This document shows positions 33,494 through 41,494 of a DNA stretch of 64,000 bases, piece after piece. Numbering within the stretch: position 1 is the stretch's first letter; the number at the start of each line of letters is the position of its first letter. The notes under the pieces were generated by a model that was given only the letters and a program-made list of their open reading frames with translations, was not told the DNA's origin and searched no databases. Source of the DNA: Lacihabitans sp. CS3-21 (GTDB lineage: Bacteria; Bacteroidota; Bacteroidia; Cytophagales; Spirosomataceae); NCBI RefSeq assembly GCF_024343675.1, contig NZ_RJUD01000001.1:1-64000 (forward strand). The letters run 5' to 3'. The translations under genes were made by a program, and so were the position numbers.

Positions 33494-35383
33494 CTACTGT
33501 AATTTTATACTGTCCAAGTATTCTCTAGGAGTCTGGTTAGTGATTTTTTTGAAAGAGCGGTTAAAAGCAGTCTTAGAATTAAATCCTACTTCATAAGCCA
33601 ATCCCAAGAAGGTAAGATTTTGGTTTTTAGGATCAATGACCATTTTCTTAAACTCCTCTATTCTGTAATGATTGATGAAGTCGAAGAAGTTTTGGTGATA
33701 ATGGTCGTTGATGATTTTCGACAATAGATGTGACGGTATTTGAATCTGTGAGGCGAGTTCGCTCAGACTGACTTTTGGGTTTTTAAACGGACTGTGGTCT
33801 ACCATAAATTTCTCTAACTTTTCAACATCCTTTTTAATATGCTCAGGATCATTGGCAACTACTTTTTGATTCAAATTAACCGCCGTTTCAAGCAAATCGT
33901 CAAAAATGGAAATCTTTTGAGGCTGTGCTTTGAAGGTCTCTGACTGATGTATGGCGAAGTATCCAACAAAATAAGTGATAATAGAAAAAGCTAACCAAGT
34001 GAGGTCCACACTGTTTTCAAATAGCCTGATATTGTCAATGTTGAAATAATGCCCAACCAAGATAGCTACAATAGAAAATGCCCAAAAGCACAAAACGACA
34101 AACTGAATTACAGAAACGGTATTTAGATAGTTGAGGTTTTGTTCGTATGATAAATTGGTCTGAAATTCGAGTTTATAAGCAACAATCGTTTTTCTAAAAA
34201 GATACCAATAATACACATTCCATAGTAAACCAAAAATGCCTGCCCCACCAAATATATAGGTTAAAATAAGCTTTTGCTCCATCAAATCCAACAAAAAGCG
34301 TTTGTCGTTTTGCATCAAAAAAGGTAAGTAAACAAAAAATTGGACCATAAATGGCACGAAGTGTAAGTACCACTTTGAAGGAAGAAAGTGAACATTATAG
34401 AGCAGTTTTATTAAATAAAAATAAAAAATTGGAGCATAAACAAAGTAAATGAAGTCATGCAATATTACTATTCCCGGAAAACGATTAACAAAAGTCTGGA
34501 AATTGGACATCAAGTATAACAAAATGCTCATTGATGAAATAATAATTGAAAGTATGAGCCAACGATTGGCCTCAATATTGGCATTCTGAATGAGAGGAAT
34601 TGCAATGACCAACAATATGCCTTGAAATACTGCAAATAGCAGTAAAAAGTCGAAAAGCGAATAAACATGAAGCGTACCCATGAGGTCTTCCCAGCCTTCA
34701 ATGGTCACATTTACTGACTTATTGTTGATGTCCGAACTGCGATAGATTATCCTGTTTGGTCTGGCTTTTCCACTTTCTCTAGCTTCTACCGATTCCCAGG
34801 TACCTCTCGTAAATTTAAACTCCAATTTGGCCATATCAGAATAAATCCTGGTGGTATATTGCCCTTGAATATTTCTTTTGAGTTGATAGTCGGCATTGCC
34901 TGACTCCCAATTATTGAAATTACCTGAAACGTAAATTTCTGCATCTTTAGGGGTGTTTTCAGGAATATTATCCACTATTATATCATAGGCTACTTGCTTT
35001 TCCCAGCCCAATATTTTTGCCTTGACAATACTCGACTTTGTCACATTTCTATCAAAGCTCCTGTTGGGCAGTCCTTCACCACTGGGAGTACCTTCTACCA
35101 ACATCCAGCTTCCTTGGGTAAATTTATATTCAAAGCTTGAAGGAACGTTTTCAAGAACAATAGAATAGAGGTTTTCTTTTTCTTTAATAAGAATATAGGC
35201 AGGGTCGCCAGGGTTCCATTTGTTGTAGTCAAGGGCTACAAATAATGGCTTATTAGCATCTAAAAATGGCGACAATACTTCTACCTCTATTTTTACTTGT
35301 GCCGAAATAAGCTGACTCAAAAAGAAAAAATAGAAGCACAACATTTTGGATAAATGTGGGCTAAAAGTATTTTTAAGAACCAT
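33494..35383 (-). CDS. Membrane AraC-type regulator with two periplasmic starch-binding-like domains
   Basis: A 629-residue one-component regulator. In order: signal-like segment (1-29), two homologous beta domains (about 30-130 and 131-232) that resemble the CBM20/CBM48 fold, seven hydrophobic segments (about 243-480), a linker, and an AraC DNA-binding domain (about 530-629; LSELASQIQI, GLAYEVGFNSKTAFNRSFKKIT). Both domains carry an N-x-W motif (YNKWNPG; FNNWESG) and an F-T-x-GxW-x-x-VE strand followed by PNR. The gene is directly upstream of the starch-type locus on the same strand. I infer that it senses malto-oligosaccharide in the periplasm and activates the locus. The start could also be the ATG at 35344. 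Confidence 0.88.
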   Translation of the reverse strand: MVLKNTFSPHLSKMLCFYFFFLSQLISAQVKIEVEVLSPFLDANKPLFVALDYNKWNPGDPAYILIKEKENLYSIVLENVPSSFEYKFTQGSWMLVEGTPSGEGLPNRSFDRNVTKSSIVKAKILGWEKQVAYDIIVDNIPENTPKDAEIYVSGNFNNWESGNADYQLKRNIQGQYTTRIYSDMAKLEFKFTRGTWESVEARESGKARPNRIIYRSSDINNKSVNVTIEGWEDLMGTLHVYSLFDFLLLFAVFQGILLVIAIPLIQNANIEANRWLILSIIISSMSILLYLMSNFQTFVNRFPGIVILHDFIYFVYAPIFYFYLIKLLYNVHFLPSKWYLHFVPFMVQFFVYLPFLMQNDKRFLLDLMEQKLILTYIFGGAGIFGLLWNVYYWYLFRKTIVAYKLEFQTNLSYEQNLNYLNTVSVIQFVVLCFWAFSIVAILVGHYFNIDNIRLFENSVDLTWLAFSIITYFVGYFAIHQSETFKAQPQKISIFDDLLETAVNLNQKVVANDPEHIKKDVEKLEKFMVDHSPFKNPKVSLSELASQIQIPSHLLSKIINDHYHQNFFDFINHYRIEEFKKMVIDPKNQNLTFLGLAYEVGFNSKTAFNRSFKKITNQTPREYLDSIKLQ

Positions 35384-35500
35384 TGATGAATAGTTTGTTC
35401 AAAAGTAAGCAAATTTTTGAGATAATTGACCAGTAAGTATAATCCAATAATATGAACTACTTTTGTTGTTTGATCTAGTATAATAGAAATACTAAAATTC

Positions 35501-35525
35501 ATTGTTTAAAAAACTATTAAACAAT
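35501..35525. promoter_or_regulatory. Inverted repeat ATTGTTTAA-N7-TTAAACAAT, candidate operator
   Basis: Perfect 9-bp arms (35501-35509 and 35517-35525) in the 191-bp gap between the divergent AraC-hybrid and MerR/B12 genes. It lies 20 bp upstream of the -7 box of the MerR gene, covering the -33 region, as expected for an autoregulatory repressor site. Which of the two regulators binds it is not known. Confidence 0.55.
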
Positions 35526-35544
35526 TTCGTATATAAATAGTTGA

Positions 35545-35552
35545 TAACTTTG
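35545..35552 (+). promoter_or_regulatory. -7 promoter box TAACTTTG
   Basis: TAnnTTTG match 22 bp before the ATG of the MerR/B12 regulator gene. Confidence 0.55.
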
Positions 35553-35574
35553 TTAACTGAATACTACAAATGAA

Positions 35575-36456
35575 ATGAGCCAATACTCCATCCGAGACCT
35601 CGAACAGCTTTCAGGCATTAAAGCCCATACCCTCAGAATATGGGAGCAGAGGTACAAAATGTTGGTTCCCCAAAGGTCTGATACAAATATCCGTACGTAT
35701 AGTGACCAGGAGTTGAAGCTTTTGCTCAATATATCCACGCTTAAAGATCATGGCTACAAAATTTCGGAAATAGCCAAACTGAAAGAGTCGGAAATTAAAG
35801 AAGAGGTGTTTTCGCTTTCAGATAAAGTGATGCAATACTCAGATCAAATACAGGCCTTGACTATTGCAATGATTGATATCGATGAACAGTCTTTTGAAAC
35901 TATTATCAACAAAAATATAGAAACACATGGTATAGAAAAAACCATGGTAAACGTCATTTATCCGTTTCTAACTAAAATTGGCATACTTTGGCTCTCAGGT
36001 TCCATCGGACCGTCGCAAGAACACTTCATTACAAACCTTATCAGGCAGAAAATCGTCGTCGAAATTGACAAATTACCAACAAATTATGACCCTCAAGCCG
36101 AAAAAGTAGTGGTGTATACACCCGAAGGTGAATATCATGAAATCGGAATTTTGTTCGCTTACTATATTTTTAAAAATATGGGAAAGAAGGTGATTTATTT
36201 GGGACAAAGTTTGCCTTTTGAGGAGCTTAAATTTATTATTGAAAAGGAGAAACCAAATTTTGTTTTTTCAGCATTTACTTCGTTTTCTACTTCCCAAGAT
36301 GTACAGAACTACATTACCAAAATGGGTACAACTTTTCACGATCAAACCATATACCTTACTGGTATGCAGGTAGTTAGTCAGAAACTGGAGCTAACCGAAA
36401 ATATTACGGTTATCCAAACAGTCAATCAGCTTGTTGCGTTAGGAGCAAATCCTTAG
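35575..36456 (+). CDS. MerR-family regulator with B12-binding domain, CarH/LitR-like
   Basis: A 293-residue regulator. Residues 4-72 form a MerR winged helix (YSIRDLEQLSGIKAHTLRIWEQRY); 80-165 a B12-binding helical bundle; 175-290 a Rossmann-like cobalamin domain. Two diagnostic motifs of CarH photoreceptors are intact: W-x9-EH (W139, E149, H150) in the bundle and ExHxxG (E186, H188, G191) in the cobalamin domain, H188 being the likely lower or bis-His ligand. CarH holds its operator as an adenosylcobalamin-bound tetramer in the dark and releases it in light. No carotenoid genes are adjacent. The stop overlaps the convergent aldo/keto reductase gene by 4 bp. Confidence 0.9.
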   Translation: MSQYSIRDLEQLSGIKAHTLRIWEQRYKMLVPQRSDTNIRTYSDQELKLLLNISTLKDHGYKISEIAKLKESEIKEEVFSLSDKVMQYSDQIQALTIAMIDIDEQSFETIINKNIETHGIEKTMVNVIYPFLTKIGILWLSGSIGPSQEHFITNLIRQKIVVEIDKLPTNYDPQAEKVVVYTPEGEYHEIGILFAYYIFKNMGKKVIYLGQSLPFEELKFIIEKEKPNFVFSAFTSFSTSQDVQNYITKMGTTFHDQTIYLTGMQVVSQKLELTENITVIQTVNQLVALGANP

Positions 36457-37271
36457 AGTAAATCTATCGGGTTGTCAACTACTCTAAAATCTTCATGGAG
36501 CGAATTCAAGATATTCATATCACTTTCAGCAATTGCAAAATCAAAAATATCAAAGTTCTCCTTTATCCTCAACAAGTTACTAGACTTCGGAATCGGTGAA
36601 ACTCCATGCTGAACATTCCACCTCAGAATTATCTGAGCGGGTGTTTTCTCATATTTTTTTGCCAAACTTTGAAGTAGATTATCGTTCATTTTTAGTCCTC
36701 GAACCAAAGGTGTGTAGGCTTGTAAAACAGTTCCTAGTTTCTCGCATTTCGATTTTAAGCTTTCCAAATACAAAAACGGACTAAACTCTACCTGATTAAC
36801 TGCAGGTACAATATCTGAATACATCAAAAGTTCGTCTAAAAAAGGCTCTAAATAATTGGCCACGCCAATAGCCCGAGCTTTGCCAGACTCATAAATTTTT
36901 TCCAAAGCTCTCCATGTTTCTTTTCTTGTGGCTTTTATAGGCCAGTGAATTAAATATAAGTCCACATAATCGGTTTGCAAAAGTTCTAGACTATAGTCAA
37001 AAGCTCGTAAAGTATTGGCATAGCCTTGGTCTTTATCATTGACTTTGGTAGTCAGAAATATTTCTTCTCTCACCACCGAACTGGTTCGAATTGCATTGCC
37101 TATTTGCATCTCATTTTCGTACATTGAGGCCGTGTCAATCAATCGGTAGCCGATTTCCAAAGCCCACGCTACAGCTTGTTCTGCTTCTTGATGATGCATA
37201 TCAAATACACCAAGGCCTAATAATGGCATTTCCACGCCATTGTTTAGCGTTACTGTTGGTTGAGATATCAT
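36453..37271 (-). CDS. Aldo/keto reductase
   Basis: A 272-residue NADPH-dependent aldehyde/ketone reductase of the 2,5-diketo-D-gluconate reductase-like group. The catalytic tetrad is complete: D46 and Y51 (DTASMYENE), K76 (TTKVND) and H109 (LIHWP). Other landmarks are the GVEMPLLGLGVF start, AIGVANYLEPFLDELL, VNQVEFSPF and the cofactor-binding IPKSSNLLRIKENFDIFDF. Length is normal for the group. It is convergent with the MerR/B12 regulator with a 4-bp overlap and is not obviously part of an operon. The physiological substrate is unknown. Confidence 0.93.
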   Translation of the reverse strand: MISQPTVTLNNGVEMPLLGLGVFDMHHQEAEQAVAWALEIGYRLIDTASMYENEMQIGNAIRTSSVVREEIFLTTKVNDKDQGYANTLRAFDYSLELLQTDYVDLYLIHWPIKATRKETWRALEKIYESGKARAIGVANYLEPFLDELLMYSDIVPAVNQVEFSPFLYLESLKSKCEKLGTVLQAYTPLVRGLKMNDNLLQSLAKKYEKTPAQIILRWNVQHGVSPIPKSSNLLRIKENFDIFDFAIAESDMNILNSLHEDFRVVDNPIDLL

Positions 37272-37302
37272 AATATTAAATTTTCAAATCAATAATGGCC
37301 AT

Positions 37303-37346
37303 TAAAAAAGCAGATTTATCCAAATATAAATTTAAATAAATCTGCT
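37303..37346 (-). terminator. Terminator after the PhyH-Dabb operon
   Basis: Perfect 11-bp stem AGCAGATTTAT/ATAAATCTGCT (37309-37319 and 37336-37346, 16-nt loop), followed on the minus strand by a run of six T. It starts 16 bp after the stop of the Dabb gene. Confidence 0.85.
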
Positions 37347-37361
37347 AGAAAAATTTATAGA

Positions 37362-37751
37362 TTATTTTACCCAATAATCTACCACAAAAACCTTCTCCAT
37401 GTGAGGTTTTAACACCTCTTGAAACGCTTTGTGGCTAGGATCATTTTGATAATCTGCTAGGTCCTTCTCGGATTTAAAACTTATTATAAAACAATGTGTA
37501 AAACCCTGATTAAACTGTTCAGGACTATTATTTATTCCCCATTCCATATCCTTTATTTGAGGCACTGATTTCTTTAATGCATAAAATGTATCTGCCACAT
37601 TTTGAACGTCTTCGGCTGAGGAACTGTCGTTAAATTTAAAAATAACAACATGTCTAAGTAATTTCTTGCTTGATTTTCCTTGAGAAAAAACTTGAGTTGA
37701 CGTCAAAGAAATTATAAACACGTATAAAAATAATCTAAATTTTGATTTCAT
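37362..37751 (-). CDS. Exported Dabb (stress-responsive alpha/beta barrel) protein
   Basis: A 129-residue protein with a signal peptide (ending VFSQ near residue 24) and a single dimeric alpha/beta-barrel (Dabb) domain. The family pattern is clear: LLRHVVIFKFND at the start, FTHCFIISFKSEKDLADYQNDPSHKAF in the middle and a final VFVVDYW strand. Function of exported Dabb proteins is not established; cytoplasmic relatives include small-molecule cyclases and decarboxylases. The ATG at 37751 gives the tidier signal peptide; an ATG at 37766 in frame would overlap the upstream PhyH gene. It is in an operon with that gene and followed by a strong terminator. Confidence 0.82.
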   Translation of the reverse strand: MKSKFRLFLYVFIISLTSTQVFSQGKSSKKLLRHVVIFKFNDSSSAEDVQNVADTFYALKKSVPQIKDMEWGINNSPEQFNQGFTHCFIISFKSEKDLADYQNDPSHKAFQEVLKPHMEKVFVVDYWVK

Positions 37752-37759
37752 AATTTTGG

Positions 37760-38755
37760 TTACCATTTTTCAATACCTAAAAGTTTTTTACCTAAATCGT
37801 TTAATTCTGCCACACCGTATTTAGTTTGTTCCCAATTTCTTGGATCTCCCGGAAATGCATAACCTTCTGGTGCTATGCGGTTTTTCCATGAATTTACTCG
37901 CCAGTCTCGCATGGCTTGGTTGTCATCTTCGGCTGGCATCATTGATATGTACTGAGCTACGCGTACCTTATTTGTTGAATTATTAGGGCGAATGCCATGT
38001 GGCTCTAAGCTGTTGAATATCAGCAAGTCACCTGCTTCCAATTTCACTTTATGGAACTGTCCCTCAAAAGCAGAAGTGTCTGGTTTAAATCGGTTTCTGT
38101 CTTCGGGCTGGGTAAGTTTCCAGGTGTCGTAGGTTCTGTATAGCTCAGGAATACACTGAAAGCCACCCATGTTTTCGTCGGTTTGGTCAGCTAATGCCAA
38201 TACGCCTTGCACGTTTACGGGTTTGGTTTCTGGGTCATAATCCCAATGAATAAATCCTTTATACTCAAATCCCGGACGAATTGGGAAATTTAAGTTGGCT
38301 CTGTCTATCGTTACCCAAAGTTTCTCTGTTCCCCAAATGTCCACAAAAGCATCGTACACACGCTGCATCTGGCGGTTGTTCCACAAGTGCTGGTTGTTAT
38401 AAACTTCTACCATACCTGTGCCACCAAGTTCTTTCATCTTCATTTCGGCTCTTGGAGCAGTGTACCATGTAGTTTCGTCATTTGGGTCTTTTTCTTCAAA
38501 TTCCCATAAGAAAGCGGCCGTTTCCAATGCTTGCTCTCTAGGAACCGCATTTTTAATGATTACATAACCGTTTTCTATCCAAAACTTCCAGTCCTCTTCG
38601 CTCAAAACTCTTAAAGGAGCACCATTAGAGCGGTCGTTTAAGGCAATTTGACTGCTGGTGGCCGTAGAAGGATTGCCCGGAATATCGAGATGATTGGTGT
38701 TTGGTATCATAGTGGGAGCCATTGTAGGCACCATTCCAATATTAAGGTTTTCCAT
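37760..38755 (-). CDS. Phytanoyl-CoA dioxygenase (PhyH) family Fe(II)/2-oxoglutarate oxygenase
   Basis: A 331-residue double-stranded beta-helix oxygenase. The facial triad is H170 and D172 (GFIHWDYD) and H253 (LEPHGIRP), with R265 as the likely 2-oxoglutarate-binding arginine. The region GGFQCIPELYRTYDTW and the AGDLLIFNS strand are typical of bacterial PhyH members. The first 40 residues are Pro/Thr/Asn-rich and not conserved-looking, without a signal peptide, so the enzyme should be cytoplasmic. The Dabb gene follows it; an AraC-type regulator is divergent 133 bp away and is the likely controller. The substrate is unknown; bacterial PhyH enzymes hydroxylate many small molecules. Confidence 0.88.
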   Translation of the reverse strand: MENLNIGMVPTMAPTMIPNTNHLDIPGNPSTATSSQIALNDRSNGAPLRVLSEEDWKFWIENGYVIIKNAVPREQALETAAFLWEFEEKDPNDETTWYTAPRAEMKMKELGGTGMVEVYNNQHLWNNRQMQRVYDAFVDIWGTEKLWVTIDRANLNFPIRPGFEYKGFIHWDYDPETKPVNVQGVLALADQTDENMGGFQCIPELYRTYDTWKLTQPEDRNRFKPDTSAFEGQFHKVKLEAGDLLIFNSLEPHGIRPNNSTNKVRVAQYISMMPAEDDNQAMRDWRVNSWKNRIAPEGYAFPGDPRNWEQTKYGVAELNDLGKKLLGIEKW

Positions 38756-38831
38756 AAATATTTATACTTTATATTTAAATAATATACAAATTTGGGATTA
38801 AAAAATCAGGAAAACATTCTCAAAATTTGCC

Positions 38832-38839
38832 TATATTTG
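38832..38839 (+). promoter_or_regulatory. -7 promoter box TATATTTG
   Basis: TAnnTTTG match in the divergent region between the PhyH and AraC genes, 49 bp before the GTG start of the AraC gene. Confidence 0.45.
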
Positions 38840-38888
38840 AACAATATTGACCTTTTTAAAAGTTTTTTTATACAAATAATATATTATA

Positions 38889-39749
38889 GTGTCAAATGAT
38901 AAATTAATTCTTGAAAAAATTGTTCCTGACCAAGAAAAAAGTTCGTTTCATTGGTTGGTAAACCCAAAACTTAATGATTTTTTCTTGTGGCATTTTCATC
39001 CTGAATATGAGTTGGTATTCATTGAAGCCGCGGCAGGTAAAAGACATGTGGGTGAACACGTGGGGAATTTTAACGAAAGCGACCTCGTGTTTATTGGTTC
39101 ATATATTCCGCATCTCAACTTCGACTATGGTATAAAAACTGAATATCTGAAAACTGTGTTGCACATTCAGCCGCAATTTCTTAAAAACGAGCTACTCAAC
39201 ACACCCGAGCTGGAGGCCATTGCTTCTCTTTTTGAAAAATCAAAATACGGTATTGCTTTCGGTGAAAATGTCAAAAAACTTGTTGGTGAAAAATTCAAAA
39301 AAACTACTAAATTGACTTCCTTTGAACAGTTCTTGAGTATGCTAGAGATTTTCAAAATATTAGGTGAAACGAATGACTACATGCTTCTTCACACAGAAAT
39401 ACCTAAAAATCAGTATAATAAAAAAGAAGAGGAACGGCTCAGAAAAATTAATATGTTTATAGAAATCAATTACACGAGAAAAATAGATTTGATAGAAATT
39501 GCTCAATTGAGCAATTTAAGTACTGCCGCTTTTTGTAGATATTTCAAAAAAATGACCAAGCTGAGCTTTACAGAGTTCTTGAATAATTACCGTATCAACC
39601 AAGCCAAACTTATGCTCATGAATCACAAAAACGTTTCAGAAACGTGTTTTGACGCTGGTTTTGACAGTCTTTCGTATTTTAACAGAACCTTCAAGAAAGT
39701 AATGGGCGAAAATCCATCTTCCTTTCGGAAAAAGTATAGTAAATTGTAA
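38889..39749 (+). CDS. AraC family transcriptional regulator with N-terminal cupin
   Basis: A 286-residue regulator. Residues 15-100 form a cupin sensor (FFLWHFHPEYELVFIEAAAGKRHVGEH..., then VFIGSYIPHLNFD); residues 185-286 carry two helix-turn-helix units (LIEIAQLSNLSTAAFCRYFKKMTKLSF and SETCFDAGFDSLSYFNRTFKKVMGENP). The start is a GTG (38889), as no ATG lies nearby in frame. It is divergent from the PhyH-Dabb operon and 13 bp upstream of the GH18 gene, so it probably controls one or both. It is paralogous to the AraC regulator at 56675, which stands in the same divergent position beside the redox glycan locus. Confidence 0.92.
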   Translation: MSNDKLILEKIVPDQEKSSFHWLVNPKLNDFFLWHFHPEYELVFIEAAAGKRHVGEHVGNFNESDLVFIGSYIPHLNFDYGIKTEYLKTVLHIQPQFLKNELLNTPELEAIASLFEKSKYGIAFGENVKKLVGEKFKKTTKLTSFEQFLSMLEIFKILGETNDYMLLHTEIPKNQYNKKEEERLRKINMFIEINYTRKIDLIEIAQLSNLSTAAFCRYFKKMTKLSFTEFLNNYRINQAKLMLMNHKNVSETCFDAGFDSLSYFNRTFKKVMGENPSSFRKKYSKL

Positions 39750-39762
39750 AAAAAACTTCATC

Positions 39763-40713
39763 ATGAAAAAATTCTTGTTCTTGACCGTACTATTTTGCCA
39801 ATCTTTATTTTCATTAGCTCAAGACTTCAAAGTAGTTGGATATTACACACCCACCAAAAATCCCGAAGAAATTCAGATAAATTTGCTAACACACATCAAC
39901 TATGCTTTCGCGATTCCAGCCAAATCGGGCGATACCTTGTTGCCCATTGGGAATCCTGAAAACCTTATAAGAACCGAAAAATTTATACACAAAAATGGCA
40001 AACAAATTTTTATTTCAGTGGGCGGCTGGGGAATTGGAGATGGTGGTGGTGACGATACCCGATTCCATAAAATGGCAGAGCGAGCAGAGGGAAGACACAC
40101 TTTTGTGAAAAACATAATGGCCTTTGTAAAAAAATACAACATGGACGGTGTGGATTTCGACTGGGAATATCCAGACGAAGAAAGTCCATCTGCTGACCAT
40201 TATGTGGCTTTGGTAACCGAAATGGCGGATGCCCTACACAAAGAAAACAAAAAGCTAACAGCAGCCGTAATTTCGTATGGAAAGAAAGGCTATGGAACCA
40301 AAAACGAGGTTTTCGAAAAAATGGACTGGCTCAACCTTATGGCTTATGACGATGATTACGGCCCAAATTATGTAGTGGCACATTCACCTTATTCTTTGGC
40401 TATTAAAAGCCTCGACTATTGGTTGATTGAAAGAGGCTTACCTGCTAAAAAAGCGACATTGGGATTGCCATTTTACTCCAAAAAGGGCATGGGCAACTAT
40501 GGCCCGAGCTATAAAGACTTACTAAAAGACGGGGCAAGTCCATTCGACGATTACTGGAAAGGTGCGTTTTACAACGGAATGCTTACCATTGAAGAAAAAA
40601 CCAAATTGGCCAAAAAACAAGGTTTGGCCGGTGTGATGATTTGGGAAATTTCTAGCGACACCAACGATGAATGGTCGCTTTTGAAGGCGATTGAGCGGGG
40701 AGCTAAACACTAA
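39763..40713 (+). CDS. Secreted chitinase-like glycoside hydrolase family 18
   Basis: A 316-residue exported GH18 enzyme: signal peptide residues 1-19 (ending FSLAQ), then a single TIM barrel. The catalytic signature DxxDxDxE is intact as D128, D131, D133, E135 (MDGVDFDWEYP), and the SVGGW and LMAYDDDYGP motifs are present, with the closing GVMIWEISSD. It should cleave beta-1,4-linked GlcNAc polymers or related substrates through substrate-assisted catalysis. There is no carbohydrate-binding module or sorting domain, so it is probably periplasmic. It is co-transcribed with the AraC regulator 13 bp upstream and convergent, 1 bp apart, with higA. Confidence 0.93.
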   Translation: MKKFLFLTVLFCQSLFSLAQDFKVVGYYTPTKNPEEIQINLLTHINYAFAIPAKSGDTLLPIGNPENLIRTEKFIHKNGKQIFISVGGWGIGDGGGDDTRFHKMAERAEGRHTFVKNIMAFVKKYNMDGVDFDWEYPDEESPSADHYVALVTEMADALHKENKKLTAAVISYGKKGYGTKNEVFEKMDWLNLMAYDDDYGPNYVVAHSPYSLAIKSLDYWLIERGLPAKKATLGLPFYSKKGMGNYGPSYKDLLKDGASPFDDYWKGAFYNGMLTIEEKTKLAKKQGLAGVMIWEISSDTNDEWSLLKAIERGAKH

Positions 40714-40714
40714 T

Positions 40715-41065
40715 CTATGCCAGTAGTGTTTCGGCAGAGATTCCAAATCCTTTGTGTAGGTTCTTAATCATTCTCAGTGTAAGTGGCTTTTTCCCATTTA
40801 AAACTTCGGATACTCTAGATTTTGTACCCAAATATTTAACCAAGTCTTTTTGACTTAGGTTGTTTTCCTCCATCTTGTACTTTATTGCCTCTATGGGATT
40901 AAGTTTAGGAATAGGAAATTGCTCTGCTTCGTACTTTTCAATAACAAGCAACAAAAGTTCAAGTTGATCTCCTTCCTTTGTGTTAGGTTCTGCGTGCCAA
41001 ACATCTTTTAAATAACGAAGAGATGTTTGGTATTCTTCTACGTTTTTGATAGGTCTTATTTCCAT
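40715..41065 (-). CDS. higA: HigA-type antitoxin with helix-turn-helix domain
   Basis: A 116-residue antitoxin. The C-terminal half is a Cro/C1-type helix-turn-helix (IEAIKYKMEENNLSQKDLVKYLGTKSRVSEVLNGKKPLTLRMI), characteristic of HigA proteins of the toxin-first arrangement; the N-terminal half should wrap the toxin. It begins 4 bp after the higB stop. As in other higBA systems it is expected to neutralise HigB and, with it, repress the operon at the palindrome upstream. It ends 1 bp from the convergent chitinase gene. Confidence 0.92.
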   Translation of the reverse strand: MEIRPIKNVEEYQTSLRYLKDVWHAEPNTKEGDQLELLLLVIEKYEAEQFPIPKLNPIEAIKYKMEENNLSQKDLVKYLGTKSRVSEVLNGKKPLTLRMIKNLHKGFGISAETLLA

Positions 41066-41069
41066 AATC

Positions 41070-41372
41070 TCAATAATTATCTACCGTTTTTGCGTCTATT
41101 TTATCATATTCCTTGTGAGTGCCTACAAACATTATCCAAATAGCCTTAAATTTAAAGTTGCAGGAAACTACAAGCCGAAATTTGTTTTTAGCGATATTAA
41201 ATACAATTCGATCATTTCCAACATAATCAGCATCCTTAAAATCCAAAACAATTTCTTGCGGTGTTTTATAAAAATTCTTGCTCATTTTTTCATACCAACT
41301 CAATAAGCCAATCTTTGAATCAGGATGTTTTTCCCAAAATTTTAAAAGTGTGCCTTTTGCTATAATTCTCAT
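41070..41372 (-). CDS. higB: HigB-type mRNA interferase toxin
   Basis: A 100-residue RelE-fold toxin of the HigB family that cleaves ribosome-bound mRNA. Family features are LLKFWEKHPDSKIGLLSWYEKM at the N-terminus, NDRIVFNIAKNKFRLVVSCNFKFKAIWI in the core and the closing FVGTHKEYDKIDA with the conserved histidine (near residue 87). The gene comes first in the operon, the order usual for higBA. The promoter -7 box lies only 7 bp before the ATG, so the mRNA has a very short leader or none. Confidence 0.93.
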   Translation of the reverse strand: MRIIAKGTLLKFWEKHPDSKIGLLSWYEKMSKNFYKTPQEIVLDFKDADYVGNDRIVFNIAKNKFRLVVSCNFKFKAIWIMFVGTHKEYDKIDAKTVDNY

Positions 41373-41379
41373 AATGTTA

Positions 41380-41387
41380 CAAATGTA
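41380..41387 (-). promoter_or_regulatory. -7 promoter box TACATTTG of higBA
   Basis: TAnnTTTG match on the minus strand, 7 bp before the higB ATG. The palindrome at 41392-41412 covers the region where the -33 element should lie. Confidence 0.6.
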
Positions 41388-41391
41388 AGAA

Positions 41392-41412
41392 AAGTTCCAA
41401 AAGTTGGAACTT
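41392..41412. promoter_or_regulatory. higBA operator: palindrome AAGTTCCAA-N3-TTGGAACTT
   Basis: Perfect 9-bp arms around a 3-bp centre (AAG), 4 bp upstream of the -7 box. HigA-type antitoxins bind such dyads to autoregulate, so this is a strong operator candidate. A weaker AT-only inverted repeat (TCAATATTT/AAATATTGA, 41421-41429 and 41450-41458) lies farther upstream and may be the end of the rlmF transcript. Confidence 0.75.
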
Positions 41413-41494
41413 AAAAATCTTCAATATTTTCAAAAACAAACTAAAACTCAAATATTGAATATATTTTATCAGAGATCTGAAAAATCGCCCTACT

